NCBI GenBank assembly: GCA_947088675.1
Contig: CAMUHN010000027.1
Coordinates: forward strand, 1-39,139
Length of the DNA: 39,139 nucleotides
Direction: 5' to 3'
Source of the DNA: an uncultured Roseburia sp.
GTDB lineage: Bacteria; Bacillota; Clostridia; Lachnospirales; Lachnospiraceae
Part shown: piece after piece, positions 1 to 9,404 of the stretch
Layout of the letters: each line of letters begins with the position of its first letter
How positions within the stretch are numbered: the first letter of the stretch is position 1
Program-made: the position numbers and the translations under genes
The notes under the pieces: model-generated
The model's database searches: none
The model's input: only the letters and a program-made list of their open reading frames with translations
Told to the model about the DNA's origin: nothing

Positions 1-93
1 TGATACGGAATCTTTCAGGGTCTGTTCACTGTTCAGTTATCAAGGTTCCTGTTTTACTTCTCTGTGCTGCCGTTTTGTGTTCCCCACGGTCAG
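1..93 (-). other. probable pre-rRNA leader running off the left edge
   Basis: Read on the minus strand, this stretch lies just downstream of a strong promoter and has no reading frame. It contains AACCTTGATAACTGAACAG, resembling the CCTTGAAAACTGAA-type sequence common in Firmicutes rRNA leaders and 16S-23S spacers. I infer that a 16S gene, or another stable RNA, begins just left of the window. No rRNA sequence itself is visible. Confidence 0.45.
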
Positions 94-165
94 CTTGTTT
101 ATATTACCATCTAAAAACTAATATGTCAACACCTTTTTTCAAAAAAATTTATTTTTTTTCATTTT
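94..165 (-). promoter_or_regulatory. strong rrn-like promoter with UP element
   Basis: On the minus strand a perfect -35 TTGACA (124-129) is followed by a 17-base spacer and a -10 TAATAT (101-106). Immediately upstream of the -35 (131-165) lie long phased A and T tracts, as in UP elements that bind the RNA polymerase alpha C-terminal domain. This near-consensus design is typical of rRNA and tRNA operons. Transcription would start near 94 and run leftward out of the window. Confidence 0.7.
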
Positions 166-253
166 TTTCCAAAAATGCTGTTTTCAGGCAGTGCAGCGCT
201 CCAAAACGGTTCCACTTATCCGCATGTCCACGAATCATTTTATAAATCAATTT

Positions 254-302
254 CAAAGAGCCTCCGAAAAAAACAAATTGTGTTTTTTTCGGAGGCTCTT
301 TG
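254..302 (-). terminator. terminator after the cohesin-like gene
   Basis: A perfect 22-base inverted repeat (254-275 with 281-302) with a 5-base loop starts about 20 bases after the stop of the minus-strand gene ending at 322. Each arm includes a run of seven A or T, so the T tract is inside the stem, and the hairpin could act on both strands. Confidence 0.8.
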
Positions 303-321
303 CGAACGCAATTTGCGTTAC

Positions 322-1464
322 TTAACGGATTTTTGAAATACTTCTGACTCTCTTACTCCATTTCCCGTAACTTGTAACGCCTTTCTTTGTTGTATATGCC
401 CTCACCTTAATATATACGTTTTTCCCGGAATCAAGCTGTTTCAAGGTCTTAGACAATGACTTGCCGTTCTTAACGTCAACGGTAGAATACGTTTTCATGC
501 TTTTATCATAATAATAACGAACCTGATATCCGCTTGCTCCCTTTGCCTTTTTCCATGTTACAGTCGCTGAACCTTTTTTGCTGGTAGATTTTACACTGAC
601 ATTCTTTACCTGTGCCGGCTGTACCGGTTTTACAACGACCGAAACCTTTACGCTCTTCTCTTTGTAAGCGCTGTTTCCCGCCGCTTTTACAGTGATCGTT
701 GCTTTTCCTACTGCTTTTGGCGTGACTTTTCCCTTTGACGTCACTTTTGCAACTTTTGAATTGCTGCTCTTATATGTTACTTTTCCCTGTGCTTTCGACA
801 CTTTTAACGTCTTAGCCTTATCGCCGATTGTAAAGGTAAGCGCACTTGTATTTACCTTCATGCTCTGTTTCTTTCTGTTATCCGTTCCGCCCGACGGTTC
901 TTTTTTGTCCGTATTGTCATCAGGCGTCGGTTTTATATCCACAATCGGTTCTCTGCCACCGTTACCGACAGACAGATCAACCGGCTGCGATACATTTACA
1001 GCCGCCTCCTGCATATGAAAAGCTCCATTCACACGCTTAAAACCATCCTCCACCACACTTACAGACGCTGATACACCGTCTTTCGCCGACGATTCCAATA
1101 CTACTTTTCCAAGCACAATCGAAGGATTCTGATAAAGGTTCTGCTTTCCCGAGATGTAAAGTGTCAGTATACCGGTATCGGCCTGATAACGGGAAAGCCG
1201 AACAGAACTTGTGATACCGCTGTCAAACTGGAACGACACTTTATTTTGTGTCGCATCCCCCTGTTTTGTTTCTATCTTAAGCCCCATCTGCATAGAATAG
1301 ATCTCATCATTGCCTTCTGTCTGCGGCTGTGTCAGCACGACGTTCGCCGTGTTACCGTTTGCACTCAACGTTACGGACTCTCTGGAATCGGCATAAACGG
1401 GCAATATACCCGCAAATAAGCATACTGAAAAAAGCACCATAATCCGTACAAATTTTTTCAACAT
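322..1464 (-). CDS. secreted cohesin-like / Big_2 / FN3-like protein
   Basis: A 380-residue exported protein. I chose the second ATG (1464) because GAGGG lies about six bases before it; the first ATG (1476) has no ribosome site. Residues 1-25 are a signal peptide (cleavage near VYA/DS). Residues about 28-165 form a beta-rich domain whose pattern (GILTLYISG, then VLGKVVLES, then a late Gly-Ala strand) resembles cohesins. Residues about 201-278 are a bacterial Ig-like (Big_2) domain with repeated KVAKVTSKGKVT-type strands. The last 95 residues are FN3-like and match the C-terminal domain of the secreted GH95 protein at 29318-34318. It lies 160 bases downstream of the dockerin-bearing M60 gene, so it may be that enzyme's docking partner. 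No LPXTG or S-layer anchor is visible. The cohesin call rests on pattern only; it could be another carbohydrate-binding beta-sandwich. Confidence 0.6.
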   Translation of the reverse strand: MLKKFVRIMVLFSVCLFAGILPVYADSRESVTLSANGNTANVVLTQPQTEGNDEIYSMQMGLKIETKQGDATQNKVSFQFDSGITSSVRLSRYQADTGILTLYISGKQNLYQNPSIVLGKVVLESSAKDGVSASVSVVEDGFKRVNGAFHMQEAAVNVSQPVDLSVGNGGREPIVDIKPTPDDNTDKKEPSGGTDNRKKQSMKVNTSALTFTIGDKAKTLKVSKAQGKVTYKSSNSKVAKVTSKGKVTPKAVGKATITVKAAGNSAYKEKSVKVSVVVKPVQPAQVKNVSVKSTSKKGSATVTWKKAKGASGYQVRYYYDKSMKTYSTVDVKNGKSLSKTLKQLDSGKNVYIKVRAYTTKKGVTSYGKWSKRVRSISKIR

Positions 1465-1624
1465 GTTTTCCCTCATTTCTGCGTGACTTTACTGTGAAAT
1501 GCCATTTATGGCGCAGGTATGCGTATGCCACGCGAATACAAACCTGCTGCGTGCACCGGGAGGCGCAATCACAATCAGATCCTGACCTGACCCCGTAGAT
1601 TGCCCCCGTACACACCTTTGCATT

Positions 1625-4600
1625 TTAGTTGGATTCAGTCAGATTAATCGCCGGAAGCTCTGTTGGAAGTTCTGCAGACAATGTATCGCTGACCATTCTC
1701 TGCCCCTCGTTTGTCAGTGCATTGTCCACACGATACAATTCAGCCCGCACTTTTGCCGGAAGCGCAATATTGTGCTGCGGCTCAATCCAATATATCCATC
1801 TTCCTTCCGATGTCTCTCCAAGCAGTGCATTTTCTGTTTCAGGCGCCAGAATAATCTGCTGTGCTACAAGATTTTGATTAGCGTCTACGCCACCGACAAC
1901 CTCTCCGTTTTCGTCATACAGTACCACCATGTTGTATGCCGGATTTCCTTTATAAGCGCCGGTAAATACAATTGATCCAGCCGGTATTTTTTCACCGCTA
2001 CTCTGCTCATATACATAATCGCTGCTCAATCTGCCGATACCTGTTACACCATTCTCTGAAGTCAGAAATTCCACATTATCTCCTGACGGGCCATACAGAT
2101 CCAGCTCGCTGACAGAAAGCTCTGTCCCTGCCTGCCCTACTGCCGTTAATTTTACGTAAGCTGCATCATATGTGCAAATCCAGGGATCTTTGCCGTTCTC
2201 AAAATATACGATTGAGCTGCCGTCCGTGAGTGTAAATTTACCTTCTTTGACACTGGTATATGTCTCTCCGTCCGCGCTGACCTCAATCTTATAATCCGAT
2301 ACAGACGTACCGCTGCCGCTGTTCACATAACGAAGCGCCGATACTTCTGTGGACTGATTTAACTCCAGTACAATACAGGGATCCTCTGCCTCTGTTTTAC
2401 CGGTAAATGTGGTTGTTTTATCATCGTCAATGATTCTGTCGGACGCTGCAACTTTACCCGTTTCACACGGCAGATCTTCCGTCGCGTCTACCGTTACGTC
2501 ATCCTCCGATACCATATTAGTAACAACATTCCAGAAAGATTTGTCCTGCAGTCCGTCTCCCTCCGCTTTCACTGCATCTGCGCGGAAGACAGCAGAACGG
2601 TTCATACATTTATCAATTGCCGTCACTTCATAAATGACAGCCCTGTTCGCAATTATACGGTCAGAGAATGTACCGTCCTGCGTAAATCCGGCAACTTCCT
2701 TTCTCTCTTCTCCAAATTCAGTATAAACGCGAACAATCTCGTAACCCTGAAGCGCTTCTTTATTTCCGGAAATATCCATAGTGAGTGTCACTTCACTTCC
2801 GCTCGCCAAAACCTGCGCAGACACCACGTTTTTGCCTGAAATATCCGTTTGTGTACCGTTTTCTATCTCATAGACTCTTGCCGCATCATCCACATAATAA
2901 ATAGCGCGCTCTTCTCTGTCAAACTGCCCCGCATATGCTTTTGTCTCTTCATCCGGCGTCATACCCCAACGTTCGAAGAATTCGAGTAAGTTGCGCTCTG
3001 CCGCCGCACTTGCCAGACGCATGATATTCTGGTCACGGTCAGAGGCCAGTGTCAGCCCAATATTTCCCGGTGCAGGAGCTGCCGCCGTATTTCTCGCATA
3101 ACTGTCCACTCTTGCGAAGAACAGATTCTGTGTAATCTCCTGATACGTATCATACGTCTTATAGTTATAGTCTCTGTCATATGCAAGATGGAGCTGCCAG
3201 TACATACCAAGCTGTGTAAATACATTATTCGCATATCCTTTTGTACCGGATGTTACTTTCTCAAATACATTCGGATATTTGAATCTTACAGTGTCATTGC
3301 TGTCTTTGGCCTGTGCCAGTACGGAAAAATAATTGTTTGTCACTTCGGCGTGCGCGTACGCGCCCTCATTCAGCACATGGCCAATCTCATGCGCAATACC
3401 CCAGCCAAAATAGCGGCCGCTGATATACTGTCCGTTTTCCGTCGAAACGACAGGAACGCTTCCCACCATTCCTTTTGTTTCATTCCACTCAATACCGATA
3501 TGGTTTCCGGAGGCATACATAAATGCGCCGGCAAACATTCTCATATAACGAATATTCTGGTAACGGTTCGGCAAATGATTCTTTTCTGTAACAGCTGCTT
3601 TTGTGCCCTCCGCAAACGAATTTGTCAAACCCTTATGCTGATAAAACAGTAGCAGCATATTTTCCATTGCAGTAATCGCATCTGCAAGTTTTGTCTCGCG
3701 ATTTTCTGCACCAAGCCCTGCAAGCACCTGACTGGCCGGAATGGAATACATCATCTGATCCATTACGATATCTGTTGAATTAGCAATACAGTTTTTCGCA
3801 TCGTAATCATATACTACATTCAGGTTTTGGCTGTTCTTATGCGCCTGTTCATGATTCTCCTGCAGACCGGCAACATAATCGTTTAATTCTGTCACATATG
3901 CGTTGATTTTTTCGGTGCGCTCTTCCCCTGTGACGCCATACACATTTAAAACAGGGTATTTCGTGCCACCGCTCACTCTGACTGCATACGCATCCTGCTC
4001 ATTGCTTCCGCCATACGAAACATAGAGGGCTCCTCCCTTTTCTCCTTCTGTCGAAGAGATCTTTGGAACCGTAATCTCATTTCTGCCGGCCTTTAATGCA
4101 GTACTTTTGAAAAATCCTCCGGACTCAGCGTGATACTGTGTAAATACAAGCTGCAGATCGGTAGCTTTTCCTGCCGGCATTCCCGGATAACCTACATATA
4201 CTACAATCTCCTCACCGGCTGCTGCCGCAACCCCCAGAGGCTGCCAGGCATTCAATCCTCCAACTGAAATTCCGGCATCTTTCTTTGCGGTGATCTTTGG
4301 ATTTACCGCAACAATATCATTCAGTCCAGGTGTTTCCAGAAGCTGTTTCGCCATATCCAGCTCTTTTTGAAGCGCCTCTTTTAACGGATGCAGCTCGCCG
4401 CTCACCGGATCCGGCGTCTCCAGCCGCTGCTGTAATTGCGCAATCACTTCAGCTGTTACATTATCTTTTAATACAATATGCAGATTATCCGCATACAGAT
4501 TCATAATATCCTGTTCTATACTGTCATACTCGTAAAAGCGAACCTCAGAAATTGTTACGCGCCGCGGAGAAGAACCATATCTTCCAACGCCAAACTGAAT

Positions 4601-6838
4601 TTTGGATGCATTTACAGGTTCGCTGAAACGAATCAGATAATACTTACGGCTGTCGCTTGTCTTCTGCTGGATCGACACATTCTTCGCCGCCTGTCTGTTA
4701 CCGTTTTCATCCCAGTAGAATACACTGGCAAAACTGTAAGAACCAATATCAACCGGCTCCGCAAACGCGATCATGCCAATCGAATATACCGCGTCAAATT
4801 CTGCAATCACGCCCTTTTCTGCTGCCGGATATGCACCGCCGTAATCCCAGTCTTCTCTCTGCAGAAATGACGTAAACTGATTGTCAAAAAGTCCAAGTCC
4901 GCTTCCGTTTTCCAAATCAAGAGGACTGTCAACCATAGATGCTCCGGGAACGGAAGCCGAAACAATATGACTGCTTACCGCACCCTCTCCATTGGAAGTG
5001 TTAATCAGTTTATACTCTGGAAGTTTTGCCGGGGTCATGCCGTCAAGCGTGATATCGGATGCGGTCAGCGAAGCCGGACCTTCTCCAATCTCGTTAGAAG
5101 CAGTTACATATACCAGATACTTCGTATAATCCGCAAGCCCCTCAATCTGGTGAGACAGTTCGGTTATATCAGATATCTTCTGAAACTCCTGCGCGCCATC
5201 TTTTTTGTAATAAACCGTATAAGTTTCTGCGTCCTCTGTCTCACTCCAGCTCACCGTAATACTGCGATATCCGCCAGTCACTCTGACTCTGTCGGGAGCA
5301 TCCGGTTTTTTACTCGCTTTCGGCGTTACCGTAATGGTATCCGAATATCCGCTGCGCCACTCACCGTTTAGCGACTGCACAGAAACTGTATATTCCGTAT
5401 TATTTTTCAGCTTATCCTTGTTAAACTGACTGACATTTAATGTAGTAACCGTTGTTCTGATATAATCAGTAATGCCATCATTTGAAATACAAACTTCGTA
5501 TCCGGTTACATTGCTCTCTCTGCTCCAGCTCAACACAAATTCTTTGTCTTTTGCAACTGCCGTCAGATTTTTCGGAATATTCATGACAGGCTCCGGAATC
5601 CGGCTCTCCATATCATTTAAAAATTCCACTTTTGTGATCTCTGCAAGATTCTTTCTATTTGATGTTGCGGTGATCGTAAGCGTAACCTTTTTTACGGCAA
5701 CCATTCTGCCCAGATCGATGCAGATCTCTCCGTTTTCACCTACTGTTACGCCGGACGGCGCGTCTGCTCTCAGCGAACTGTCCATGGCCTGACGCTGCGT
5801 CGAATCAATTCGGATTTTCTCCTCTTTTTCTCTGCCGTTTTCTTCATATATTACAGTGACATAACCCTCGGATACGGCATTTTCACTGCCTTTCGGCGTA
5901 GTAAATACAATGCCGTCCATGTCGGCCCTGCCTGACGCCGTAAAGTCGAAAGCCAGTTCAATCGGATTGGACTCGGAGATATCGCCGCCGTTAGCCGGCT
6001 TCAATACGACTCCGTCGCCTGTTCCGGAAAGCGATTCGATCCTTCCTTCCTCAATGACAGTGCCTTCTCCCTGACTGATCGTCGCCGCCTCAAACGGAAT
6101 ATATTTGATCGGCTGTGCCTCCTGCGGATTCATGCCATCCCGAAACTCAGTAAAATAATTTAAATCCAGCAAGTCAACTTTGCCGTCTCCGTTTAAGTCA
6201 CAGGGTCCTGACTGCTGTTTTGCCTCAATCGCATCGGCGATCAGAGCTGCATCAGCATCGTCAAGAACGCCGTCTCCGTTCACATCGCCTTTCATCAGAA
6301 GCCCTCGCTGTGCGCCTCCTGTCCCGGAAATGTTTCCCGTACTCAATTCCACACGATACAGAAGTCCCTGCACGGAAATATTCTGCGTATAATTCAGATA
6401 ACCGTCTCCAACCACAGTAAGTACATACTCGCCGTCCGCAAGATCCGGAAAACTTGCCAGCACTCTCGGCGCCGACATTTCATCACTGCCCTGCGTTTTC
6501 AGCACCACATTTCGTACTGACACCGGCTGATCCTGCCCTTCCTCTTTTAAAGTCACAGTAAACGCCGATGACGACTGCAGCGGTATTCCGGCAGTAATAA
6601 AGATCTCCACCGCTCCTTTTACCGCTTTTGACATATTGTCTGCCTGATCCGCCGCATTGGAATCAGGAGACTGTCTGGCCGGAAACGCATCATACCCCTC
6701 CAATGAAAATGAATTGTCTGTTTCCTGCATCCAGTCTTCACGCACAGTGTTCTGCGCCGAAACCGGATGGGTTCCGGAGGTAAAAACAACTGCGGCAGCA
6801 AGTATGCCTGCAAAAAATCTGGAAAATTTGTTTTTCAT
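1625..6838 (-). CDS. secreted M60-family metallopeptidase with dockerin-like, FN3 and F5/8C-like domains
   Basis: A 1737-residue secreted zinc peptidase of the M60/enhancin (gluzincin) family, many of which cleave mucins and other O-glycoproteins. I start at 6838 (MKNKFSRFF), which follows GGAAAGG and opens a clear signal peptide ending near VSA/QN; the upstream extension has neither. Domains in order: dockerin-like pair of calcium loops at about 183-232 (DVNGDGVLDD and DLNGDGKVDL); a beta-rich region; two FN3 domains (about 413-600); a discoidin-like region (about 610-780); the M60 catalytic domain (about 855-1290) with HEIGH at 1150-1154, the acidic third ligand probably in the following NEGAYAHAE stretch; and an F5/8-type C (CBM32-like) domain at about 1434-1586. 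No wall anchor is visible, so retention may depend on the dockerin. The cohesin-like gene follows on the same strand. Substrate is inferred from the family. Confidence 0.88.
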   Translation of the reverse strand: MKNKFSRFFAGILAAAVVFTSGTHPVSAQNTVREDWMQETDNSFSLEGYDAFPARQSPDSNAADQADNMSKAVKGAVEIFITAGIPLQSSSAFTVTLKEEGQDQPVSVRNVVLKTQGSDEMSAPRVLASFPDLADGEYVLTVVGDGYLNYTQNISVQGLLYRVELSTGNISGTGGAQRGLLMKGDVNGDGVLDDADAALIADAIEAKQQSGPCDLNGDGKVDLLDLNYFTEFRDGMNPQEAQPIKYIPFEAATISQGEGTVIEEGRIESLSGTGDGVVLKPANGGDISESNPIELAFDFTASGRADMDGIVFTTPKGSENAVSEGYVTVIYEENGREKEEKIRIDSTQRQAMDSSLRADAPSGVTVGENGEICIDLGRMVAVKKVTLTITATSNRKNLAEITKVEFLNDMESRIPEPVMNIPKNLTAVAKDKEFVLSWSRESNVTGYEVCISNDGITDYIRTTVTTLNVSQFNKDKLKNNTEYTVSVQSLNGEWRSGYSDTITVTPKASKKPDAPDRVRVTGGYRSITVSWSETEDAETYTVYYKKDGAQEFQKISDITELSHQIEGLADYTKYLVYVTASNEIGEGPASLTASDITLDGMTPAKLPEYKLINTSNGEGAVSSHIVSASVPGASMVDSPLDLENGSGLGLFDNQFTSFLQREDWDYGGAYPAAEKGVIAEFDAVYSIGMIAFAEPVDIGSYSFASVFYWDENGNRQAAKNVSIQQKTSDSRKYYLIRFSEPVNASKIQFGVGRYGSSPRRVTISEVRFYEYDSIEQDIMNLYADNLHIVLKDNVTAEVIAQLQQRLETPDPVSGELHPLKEALQKELDMAKQLLETPGLNDIVAVNPKITAKKDAGISVGGLNAWQPLGVAAAAGEEIVVYVGYPGMPAGKATDLQLVFTQYHAESGGFFKSTALKAGRNEITVPKISSTEGEKGGALYVSYGGSNEQDAYAVRVSGGTKYPVLNVYGVTGEERTEKINAYVTELNDYVAGLQENHEQAHKNSQNLNVVYDYDAKNCIANSTDIVMDQMMYSIPASQVLAGLGAENRETKLADAITAMENMLLLFYQHKGLTNSFAEGTKAAVTEKNHLPNRYQNIRYMRMFAGAFMYASGNHIGIEWNETKGMVGSVPVVSTENGQYISGRYFGWGIAHEIGHVLNEGAYAHAEVTNNYFSVLAQAKDSNDTVRFKYPNVFEKVTSGTKGYANNVFTQLGMYWQLHLAYDRDYNYKTYDTYQEITQNLFFARVDSYARNTAAAPAPGNIGLTLASDRDQNIMRLASAAAERNLLEFFERWGMTPDEETKAYAGQFDREERAIYYVDDAARVYEIENGTQTDISGKNVVSAQVLASGSEVTLTMDISGNKEALQGYEIVRVYTEFGEERKEVAGFTQDGTFSDRIIANRAVIYEVTAIDKCMNRSAVFRADAVKAEGDGLQDKSFWNVVTNMVSEDDVTVDATEDLPCETGKVAASDRIIDDDKTTTFTGKTEAEDPCIVLELNQSTEVSALRYVNSGSGTSVSDYKIEVSADGETYTSVKEGKFTLTDGSSIVYFENGKDPWICTYDAAYVKLTAVGQAGTELSVSELDLYGPSGDNVEFLTSENGVTGIGRLSSDYVYEQSSGEKIPAGSIVFTGAYKGNPAYNMVVLYDENGEVVGGVDANQNLVAQQIILAPETENALLGETSEGRWIYWIEPQHNIALPAKVRAELYRVDNALTNEGQRMVSDTLSAELPTELPAINLTESN

Positions 6839-6967
6839 AAGTATCCTTTCCGCATCTGCAACAGACATATCAAATATGACTGCCTGCAATGCTAAATTTT
6901 TATGAGCCGCACCGGCCTGCAGATTTCTTCGCTGGTGCTGCCACAAAAAACAATAGAGTTTGCACCA

Positions 6968-6996
6968 ATATTACCAAAGTATGGTAATAATTTCAA
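6968..6996 (-). promoter_or_regulatory. promoter of the M60 peptidase gene
   Basis: On the minus strand TTGAAA (6991-6996) and TAATAT (6968-6973) are separated by exactly 17 bases, about 130 bases before the M60 start codon. The leader is thus roughly 120 bases long. Confidence 0.6.
6969..6989. promoter_or_regulatory. palindromic operator between -35 and -10 of the M60 promoter
   Basis: A perfect inverted repeat TATTACCA-N5-TGGTAATA fills the promoter spacer and overlaps the -10. A protein bound here would block RNA polymerase, so this is most simply a repressor operator. No matching regulator gene is adjacent and I cannot name the family. Confidence 0.55.
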
Positions 6997-7079
6997 TTAC
7001 TTTTATTAAAATTTATTTGACAATTTTGTATCAAATGTATTGAATTCTGTAAAAAATTGTGACTGCAAGAAACTGACGC

Positions 7080-7119
7080 AAAGAACCGCCGCACGAAAAC
7101 ATTCGTGCGGCGGTTCTTT
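7080..7119 (-). terminator. terminator after the flavodiiron gene
   Basis: A perfect 18-base inverted repeat (7080-7097 with 7102-7119), GC-rich in the middle with AAAG/CTTT ends and a 4-base loop, begins about 33 bases after the stop codon at 7152. The terminal T run is short. Confidence 0.8.
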
Positions 7120-7151
7120 CTGATTTCATGTCTGCGATTCTCAGATTTCAT

Positions 7152-8315
7152 TCAGGCATTTGCTACTGCATCTGCCAGTTTCTCAAGATCCGGCATATTT
7201 TCTTCTTTTAACGTCGATTTGATCGTCACTGTCGGTTCCAGAATGGTAACATTTTTCATGGACTCCAGCATGCCTTTCATCACTTTCGCCGCGGTCGGCC
7301 CCCAGGAACCGTTTTCCAGAATACCGACCGTGCGGTTCTGATATGTTTTGGACTGAAGATGATGTAAAAAATCGTGCATGCATGGGAAAACCCCACCGTC
7401 GTAGCTTGCGGCCGCCAAAACCATCCGGTCATAACGAAACGCGTCTTCAACGACTTCAGCCATGTCCTCCCGCGCGAGATCGCTGACAACAACCTTTTCC
7501 ACACCTTTTTCGCGCAAAAGCTCTGCCAGCTTTTCCGCCGCTTTTTTTGTATTTCCGTGTATGGATGCATATGCGACAAGCACGCCCTCATCCTCCGGAC
7601 GATAACTGCTCCATGTATCGTAAAGCCCTATATAATAGGAAAGATTTTCATTTAAAACCGGTCCGTGCAGCGGACAGATCGTTTCGATGGACAGGCCCGC
7701 CGCCTTTTTCAAAAGCGCCTGTACCGGTGCGCCATACTTGCCGACGATATTAAAATAATATCTTCTCGCTTCGCATGCCCAGTCCTCTTCCGAGTCCAGC
7801 GCGCCGAATTTCCCAAATCCGTCGGCGGAAAACAATACTTTTTCACTGCTCTCATATGTTACCATAACCTCCGGCCAGTGAACCATCGGCGCCATAAAAA
7901 ACTGAAGCGTATGCGTACCAAGGGAAAGCGTATCCCCCTCTTTTACCGTAAGGGTGCGCCCTTCCAGTGAAAAATCAAAAAACTGTGGCAGCATCGCAAA
8001 TGTTTTTGCATTTCCAACCAGCGTTACTTTTGGGTAGAGCTCTAACAGTCTGCCGATACTTCCCGCGTGGTCCGGCTCTAAATGGGAAATTACAAGATAA
8101 TCGGGTTTTCTGCCCGAAAGCTCTGCCTTAACGTTTTCCTCCCACGCTGACATGCCCCTTGCATCCACGGTATCCATCAGCGCTGTTTTTTCGTCCAATA
8201 TCAAATAAGAGTTGTAGGATACGCCGTCCGGTACGATATACTGGCTCTCAAACAAATCGATGGTTTTATCGTCAACACCGACATAACGAATTGCATCCGA
8301 AATTGTAGTATTCAT
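7152..8315 (-). CDS. fprA: flavodiiron protein (FprA-type oxygen / nitric oxide reductase)
   Basis: A 387-residue A-type flavoprotein. Members use a diiron site and FMN to reduce O2 to water or NO to N2O in the cytoplasm of anaerobes, usually taking electrons from rubredoxin. The N-terminal metallo-beta-lactamase-like domain (1-240) keeps all expected iron ligands: H78, E80, D82, H83, H146, D165 and H217. The flavodoxin domain spans about 245-387 and opens with the phosphate-binding ASIHGNTKKA. Length is normal for the two-domain form; no fused rubredoxin or flavin-reductase domain is present and no rubredoxin gene is nearby. GGAGG stands seven bases before the ATG. The gene has its own consensus promoter (8369-8397) and terminator (7080-7119), so it is probably a single transcription unit. 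Confidence 0.95.
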   Translation of the reverse strand: MNTTISDAIRYVGVDDKTIDLFESQYIVPDGVSYNSYLILDEKTALMDTVDARGMSAWEENVKAELSGRKPDYLVISHLEPDHAGSIGRLLELYPKVTLVGNAKTFAMLPQFFDFSLEGRTLTVKEGDTLSLGTHTLQFFMAPMVHWPEVMVTYESSEKVLFSADGFGKFGALDSEEDWACEARRYYFNIVGKYGAPVQALLKKAAGLSIETICPLHGPVLNENLSYYIGLYDTWSSYRPEDEGVLVAYASIHGNTKKAAEKLAELLREKGVEKVVVSDLAREDMAEVVEDAFRYDRMVLAAASYDGGVFPCMHDFLHHLQSKTYQNRTVGILENGSWGPTAAKVMKGMLESMKNVTILEPTVTIKSTLKEENMPDLEKLADAVANA

Positions 8316-8368
8316 AGTTCCTCCATTCTTTACTGCTTCTGTTTTGCATGACTTATTTTTCCGGATAC

Positions 8369-8397
8369 ATTATATATGATTTGTCCCATGCTTTCAA
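8369..8397 (-). promoter_or_regulatory. promoter of the flavodiiron gene
   Basis: On the minus strand TTGAAA (8392-8397), 17 bases, then a perfect TATAAT (8369-8374). It lies about 54 bases before the start codon at 8315, between the lipoprotein stop and the flavodiiron start. Confidence 0.75.
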
Positions 8398-8443
8398 TAT
8401 CCGAATTACACAAATTTAATATGATGTCAGATTTGGGAGCCTT

Positions 8444-9361
8444 TCAATCTTCCTCTGCGCTGAATTTATCTAAATTATCAGCCAATTCCGTCAAATAGCC
8501 ATCCATCACATCCAAATCTTTTCCTATCTCATCTACAAAATATGAAACATCTTCACGATCTTTTTCTTCAATAGACTCTAATAACCACTTAAAATTACTC
8601 ACGCTGCGCTGAACCATGGTAGTAATCTCTGATAAATCCTCTTTCAAAAATTCCTCTTTAAATTCCGGATATTTTTCCAGCGTTACTTTCATAGCCTTAA
8701 ACGATGTCATAAACTCCAAATAAGTATCATACGCTATCTGCAGATCACCGTTTTTTATATCAGAAGCTAACTGTGTATATTTTAACATCGTTGTCACAAA
8801 ATCAATTTTCAACAGCATAGCAACATCTTCAACCGTAATTATGCTTACCGTTTTTTTATACTCCATAACATCATTTTCTTCTATGTAAAGCCTGAACTCC
8901 TCAAACAGATCGGCTGATGGAGATTCCAAAAATGCCTGACGGTACTTTTTCAATTCCTGCTCATAACCGCTGTCTGCCTGTTCTTCTTTTTCTGTCGCCC
9001 GCACCTCACATTCCAACAAATTCAACAGAGAAAAATTATAAGTAAACAATACAAGTTTCTGCTCTTTCTCGTTATCCTCACTCTGCGCATATAAATCAAA
9101 ATAACTCTCCGCGATCTCTTTTCGAATTTCCCCCGTTTCCTTTTCCGCCTCTTTTTCATCAAATGTTCCCTGACCATAATCGGCATAAATATCTGCAACT
9201 CTCTGCGCAAATTCATCGGAATAGTATTGCTCCATGATTGTCAATGCCGACTGATAATATTGTTCGGATACGCCCAACGCCTCGAAATCAATCTCCTTTC
9301 CGCATCCTGTCATAACAATTGCCAGAATCGCCGCCAACACTACTGTCACTGCCTTTTTCAT
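8444..9361 (-). CDS. lipoprotein of unknown function, helical
   Basis: A 305-residue predicted lipoprotein. A short basic start and hydrophobic stretch end in VMTGC, placing the lipidated cysteine at residue 20. The mature part is highly acidic and lysine/glutamate-rich, and reads as a series of amphipathic helices with no cysteines or catalytic motif that I recognise. GGAGG is nine bases before the ATG. It lies 43 bases downstream of the AlkD-like gene on the same strand and is the last gene of the minus-strand run before the flavodiiron promoter. It probably sits on the outer face of the membrane. Function unknown; I would not assign it to a solute-binding family, because those are usually longer and mixed alpha/beta. 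Confidence 0.8.
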   Translation of the reverse strand: MKKAVTVVLAAILAIVMTGCGKEIDFEALGVSEQYYQSALTIMEQYYSDEFAQRVADIYADYGQGTFDEKEAEKETGEIRKEIAESYFDLYAQSEDNEKEQKLVLFTYNFSLLNLLECEVRATEKEEQADSGYEQELKKYRQAFLESPSADLFEEFRLYIEENDVMEYKKTVSIITVEDVAMLLKIDFVTTMLKYTQLASDIKNGDLQIAYDTYLEFMTSFKAMKVTLEKYPEFKEEFLKEDLSEITTMVQRSVSNFKWLLESIEEKDREDVSYFVDEIGKDLDVMDGYLTELADNLDKFSAEED

Positions 9362-9404
9362 AATCTTCCATCCTCCCTGTTGTTTTTTGAAATTTTTGTA
9401 TTTT

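Noticed and set aside
1352-1615. 87-codon minus-strand frame between M60 and the cohesin-like gene
   Set aside because: Overlaps the cohesin-like start in another frame and has no ribosome site or recognisable domain. The 160-base gap appears non-coding.
3188-3652. 154-codon plus-strand frame opposite the M60 gene
   Set aside because: Antisense to the conserved catalytic region including HEIGH; no ribosome site or family character.
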